From: Larix sibirica
Taxonomy: Eukaryota; Streptophyta; Pinopsida; Pinales; Pinaceae
Assembly (NCBI GenBank): GCA_004151065.3
Contig: NWUY0300088951.1
Coordinates: 6,998-17,310, forward strand
DNA length: 10,313 nt
Direction: 5' to 3'
Position numbers and translations under genes: made by a program. Of the stretch, positions 8,164 through 10,313 are shown one piece after another. Position 1 is the first letter of the stretch. Every line of letters begins with the position of its first letter. The notes under the pieces are model-generated. The model searched no databases and had not been told where the DNA came from. It was given only the letters and a program-made list of their open reading frames with translations.

Positions 8164-8990
8164 CTGATAATTAAGCATCTCGCTAATGGAAAGGCAACCA
8201 ATCCTCATGGTTTGACAATGAAATGGTCAATTGGGGAGTTCCTTTGTGTGCACTTCTCAAAGATATATTCAATCAAGACATAAGTCACATGTTTCCTTCA
8301 CACTGTTAGGCTAGCAAAGTGATGCCTATTCACTATGGCTATGATATAAATAATGTGAGAAATTACATAACCAACATGGTGAGTAGCTTCTTTTCCAATC
8401 TATTTAGCACCATTCTAGATAAGAAGACAAGTAAATTGGCATAAGAAAATAATTATAGGGTTCCTTCTCAGGTTAGTTTTTCACCTAAGCATTTAACCAT
8501 TGACCACTTAGTAACTCTTAGCTCGTTATTGTTGAGAAAGCATGTTAAATAAAGGTAATAACATTAATATTTTCTTTAGCAATTTTGCTAAAGCCTTTGA
8601 TATCATGCCTTGAATAAAATAATGGGAAAGAATGAATTAGTAATTTCAGTTGAGTGGTGAGAAGCTACTTTTTGGTTATATGAAAATGTTATTACATAAT
8701 TGAGGGCAATAAATGATAAAATTGGAAGAAGGAAAAACAAATCAACAATAATATCAATATGCATAAGGATGTCCCCTCTCTCCAACATGATTTGGCATAT
8801 TCATAGATTAGTAAGAAGATTGGATTGGGAAGAATGTGGGGAGGAAGAATACATATAATAGGTTATGATTTGTTGTTGATGATTTATGTAGATGAACATT
8901 TTGTTATTGACAAAAAACAAAGGTAATTTGGAAAGACATATTGATGCCCTAGAATAATTTTTGAGTGACTCTAAAATGAAAATAAATGTA
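8164..8990 (+). pseudogene. LINE C reverse transcriptase remnant, catalytic residues replaced
   Basis: In order, the blocks are IIKHLANGKATNPHGL (frame 1, from 8167; the usual L-x-x-G-K-A-x-D-x-x-G-L pattern), VMPIHYGYDINNVRNYI and SNLFSTILDKK (frame 0, 8319-8430), PSQVSFSPKHLTIDHLVTL (frame 0, 8463-8519; usual Q-A-G-F-R-x-x-x-S-T-x-D-H-I), motif A FFSNFAKAFDIMP (frame 1, 8572-8610), LWLYENVIT, then SPLSNM where Q-G-C-P-L-S-P-T would be, motif C IYVDEH (frame 2, 8882-8899), and LTKNKGNLERHIDALE (frame 0, 8907-8954). The first motif A aspartate is Asn (AAT for GAT) and the second motif C aspartate is Glu (GAA), so it could not polymerise. Many stops and at least four frame changes confirm decay. 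The order and spacing of blocks make the call firm. Confidence 0.8.
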
Positions 8991-9007
8991 AAAAAATATT
9001 TAACATA

Positions 9008-9941
9008 ATGGTAATAGGTATTTGCAATAAGGATACAACTATCACATTTAATGGTGACAATATGGAGGTAGTTTTTTCTTACATGTACATGGGCCTTGAA
9101 TTTTATTGTAGTTATAATTGGAACTCTTGTGTGTGGAAATGGGTAGTAGAGGGCATGAAGGCTCTCTAATCTATGCAAAATAAATGTAGAAAAAATAAAC
9201 AATGGAGTTGAAAATTGAGGAGCTTAATCTTGAAAACATTAGTGCATATAGTAGTTTTGTATGCTTGTCATGTCTGGTCTTTGGACCTCTTTAGAGAACC
9301 TTGGAAGAAAGTTGAAAGAGTTCAAAAAAGGTCTTAGTGAAGGAACTAAGAATTAAAATACAAACATCTTACTATATGATGTTAGTAGAAACAAGTGTGT
9401 TACCTTTATAAGGAGAAGCATTATGCCAATTTATTACATATAAGTTATCAAAATAAATCATATGGATACAAACATTTTACTGATACAAGCCAAAATTGCA
9501 TCTCAAGATAAGGGTTAATATTGCGATGGGATGAAATGGATTAAAAGATGGGGAATTGAAGGAGAAGATTTGCCAGATCAACCATTGGCCATTTCAGACT
9601 TGGTATAGAAGAGGACAATAGAGAATTTGTGGCAAGAACTTGGTGAGAAAATGAGATTCTATCAACATGAGATTAATCTAGTGATCACTTACACAAAGTA
9701 ACTGTACCTCCAAGCGAAAAATATCTATGCATAAAAACATCTACTCAATCAAGTCAACCTATGTTCTCATCACCTACTAAGGGAAACATTGAGATGGAAA
9801 AATGTAAGTAGTGAAGAATATTTATGCTTACTTTGCAGACAAGTAGGAATTGAGGATAAGGATCACGTGATGATAGATCATACTATGTATACAAAAGTGA
9901 GACAAAGACACTCAATTCAACATGAAGATTTGAGTATCTAA
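9008..9941 (+). pseudogene. LINE C C-terminal domain remnant with CxxC motif
   Basis: Frame 2 (9008-9335) is open apart from TAA at 9167 and a TGA near 9206 and encodes FNGDNMEVVFSYMYMGLEF, GMKAL, MQNKCRKNKQW, VLYACHVWSLD and WKKVERVQKR, the region after the polymerase in this LINE type. A weaker block (SYYMMLVETSVLPL, about 9367-9410) follows. Frame 0 (9546-9941) then carries RWGIEGEDLPDQPLAISDL, LWQELGEKMRFYQHEINLV, LLRETLRWKNVSSEEYLCLLC, IEDKDHVMI and TKVRQRH, ending at TAA 9939-9941. C-L-L-C followed about 9 residues later by D-H resembles a C-x2-C...H-x4-C zinc site whose last Cys is lost (His in its place). Stops at about 9606, 9702 and 9732 break it. Confidence 0.72.
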
Positions 9942-10245
9942 CATAGCTTGTTGACTTGAAAAAATATGTAGTTATATTAAAAAGGTTTTAGAACACCACT
10001 AAAAAATGTGTATATTGTAGTTTGAGATATCCTTGACATAAAGGACATCAAAGCTGCAAATTTGTGAATGTAAAATTTGTAATTAGTAGTCCCATAAATC
10101 CCAAGGGTCTCTCATTGATATAAATAGAAATATTTATTTTATTATATTGTTGTTGTTATTAATGAGTAGTTTTTTTTTTGTAATATAAATGTGTTTGAGG
10201 TAAAAAGCATTTAATCATGTCTAATGAAAACAAACAACAAAAATT
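9942..10245 (+). other. Probable LINE C 3' tail and spacer
   Basis: No coding frame is visible. A TTG triplet run lies at about 10149-10157 and a T run of ten or so at about 10170-10179. RTE-like and some other LINEs end in short simple repeats rather than a plain A tail, so the TTG run, or the GAT/GGT array at 10246, is a candidate 3' end. The end cannot be fixed from this sequence alone. Confidence 0.4.
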
Positions 10246-10308
10246 GATGATGATGATGGTGGTGGTGGTGGTGGTGGTGGTGGTGGTGGTGGTGGTGATG
10301 ATGATGAT
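10246..10308. repeat. Compound microsatellite (GAT)4(GGT)13(GAT)4
   Basis: Counting the triplets gives four GAT, thirteen GGT and four GAT, then GAC. The GGT core on the + strand has many GG pairs spaced by single T, which can stack into two-tier G-quadruplexes. Arrays like this change length easily and are likely variable between individuals. Confidence 0.97.
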
Positions 10309-10313
10309 GACTA

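Larger units (their letters stand above)
8164..9941 (+). mobile_element. LINE C: decayed non-LTR retrotransposon of a non-L1 type
   Basis: Frame-hopping translation gives the reverse transcriptase and C-terminal region of a LINE that differs from A and B: it has no RNase H, and its motifs (KAFD in motif A, W-K-K-V-E-R-V-Q-K after VLYACHVW, and a terminal C-x2-C region) are not those of plant L1 elements. Its endonuclease, if any, would lie before 8164 and I cannot see it, so the element is probably 5'-truncated or eroded there. Stops and frame changes are many. Plants also carry RTE-type and a few other LINE clades; I cannot place this copy in one by eye. Confidence 0.78.

Noticed and set aside
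8603-8788. 61-codon hydrophobic open frame on the - strand
   Set aside because: It is antisense to LINE C reverse transcriptase; the hydrophobic look comes from A-rich + strand codons.
8801-9202. 133-codon open frame on the - strand
   Set aside because: It lies antisense to LINE C, where the + strand shows ordered LINE blocks. Its composition is what AT-rich antisense DNA gives, and no family is recognised.
1-10313. LTR retrotransposon, DNA transposon or integrated virus
   Set aside because: I saw no long terminal repeats, integrase, protease, terminal inverted repeats or capsid-like reading frame; all reverse transcriptase sequence fits LINEs.
1-10313. tRNA or rRNA genes
   Set aside because: I found no cloverleaf with A and B boxes and no conserved rRNA blocks by eye on either strand; a covariance-model scan could still find a decayed copy.

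Overview
This window looks like a stretch of plant nuclear genome and contains no gene that could make an intact protein. It is AT-rich and made mostly of decayed non-LTR retrotransposons (LINEs), all on the + strand. The plant call rests on two things. The large central element has the plant L1-type layout (ORF1 with a DUF4283-like domain and a zinc knuckle, then endonuclease, reverse transcriptase, a reverse-transcriptase zinc-binding domain and an RNase H). Beside it lies a leucine-rich-repeat fragment of the plant NBS-LRR disease-resistance type. Dense old LINE remains would suit a large, slowly purged genome such as a conifer's, but that part is inference.

Layout. 1-437: the 3' end of one plant L1-type LINE (LINE A), with the tail of its RNase H reading frame, a 3' untranslated region and a short A tail. 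438 to about 1100: AT-rich spacer with short direct repeats. About 1100-1540: probable 5' leader of the next LINE. 1541-6363: a nearly full-order L1-type LINE (LINE B) carrying many in-frame stops, at least five frame changes and one internal deletion that removed the end of ORF1 and the catalytic start of the endonuclease. Its reverse transcriptase active site (FVDD), its zinc-binding CCHC and its four RNase H acidic residues can all still be read. 6364-7139: a broken LRR fragment starting immediately after the LINE B A tail. 7139-7165: an ATC/ACC microsatellite. 7166-8163: non-coding AT-rich spacer with a 48-49 bp tandem duplication. 8164-9941: a heavily decayed reverse transcriptase and C-terminal domain of a third LINE (LINE C) that does not belong to the L1 type of A and B; two of its catalytic aspartates are replaced. 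9942-10245: likely 3' tail of LINE C and spacer. 10246-10308: a symmetric compound microsatellite, (GAT)4(GGT)13(GAT)4.

Nothing here works together as a pathway. The region is a record of successive retrotransposon insertions beside, or into, a resistance-gene-like locus. I found no convincing new biological system. The points most worth a second look are the shared 3' terminus of LINEs A and B, the in-frame ORF1-endonuclease deletion junction, the LRR fragment abutting the LINE tail, and the unclassified LINE C.
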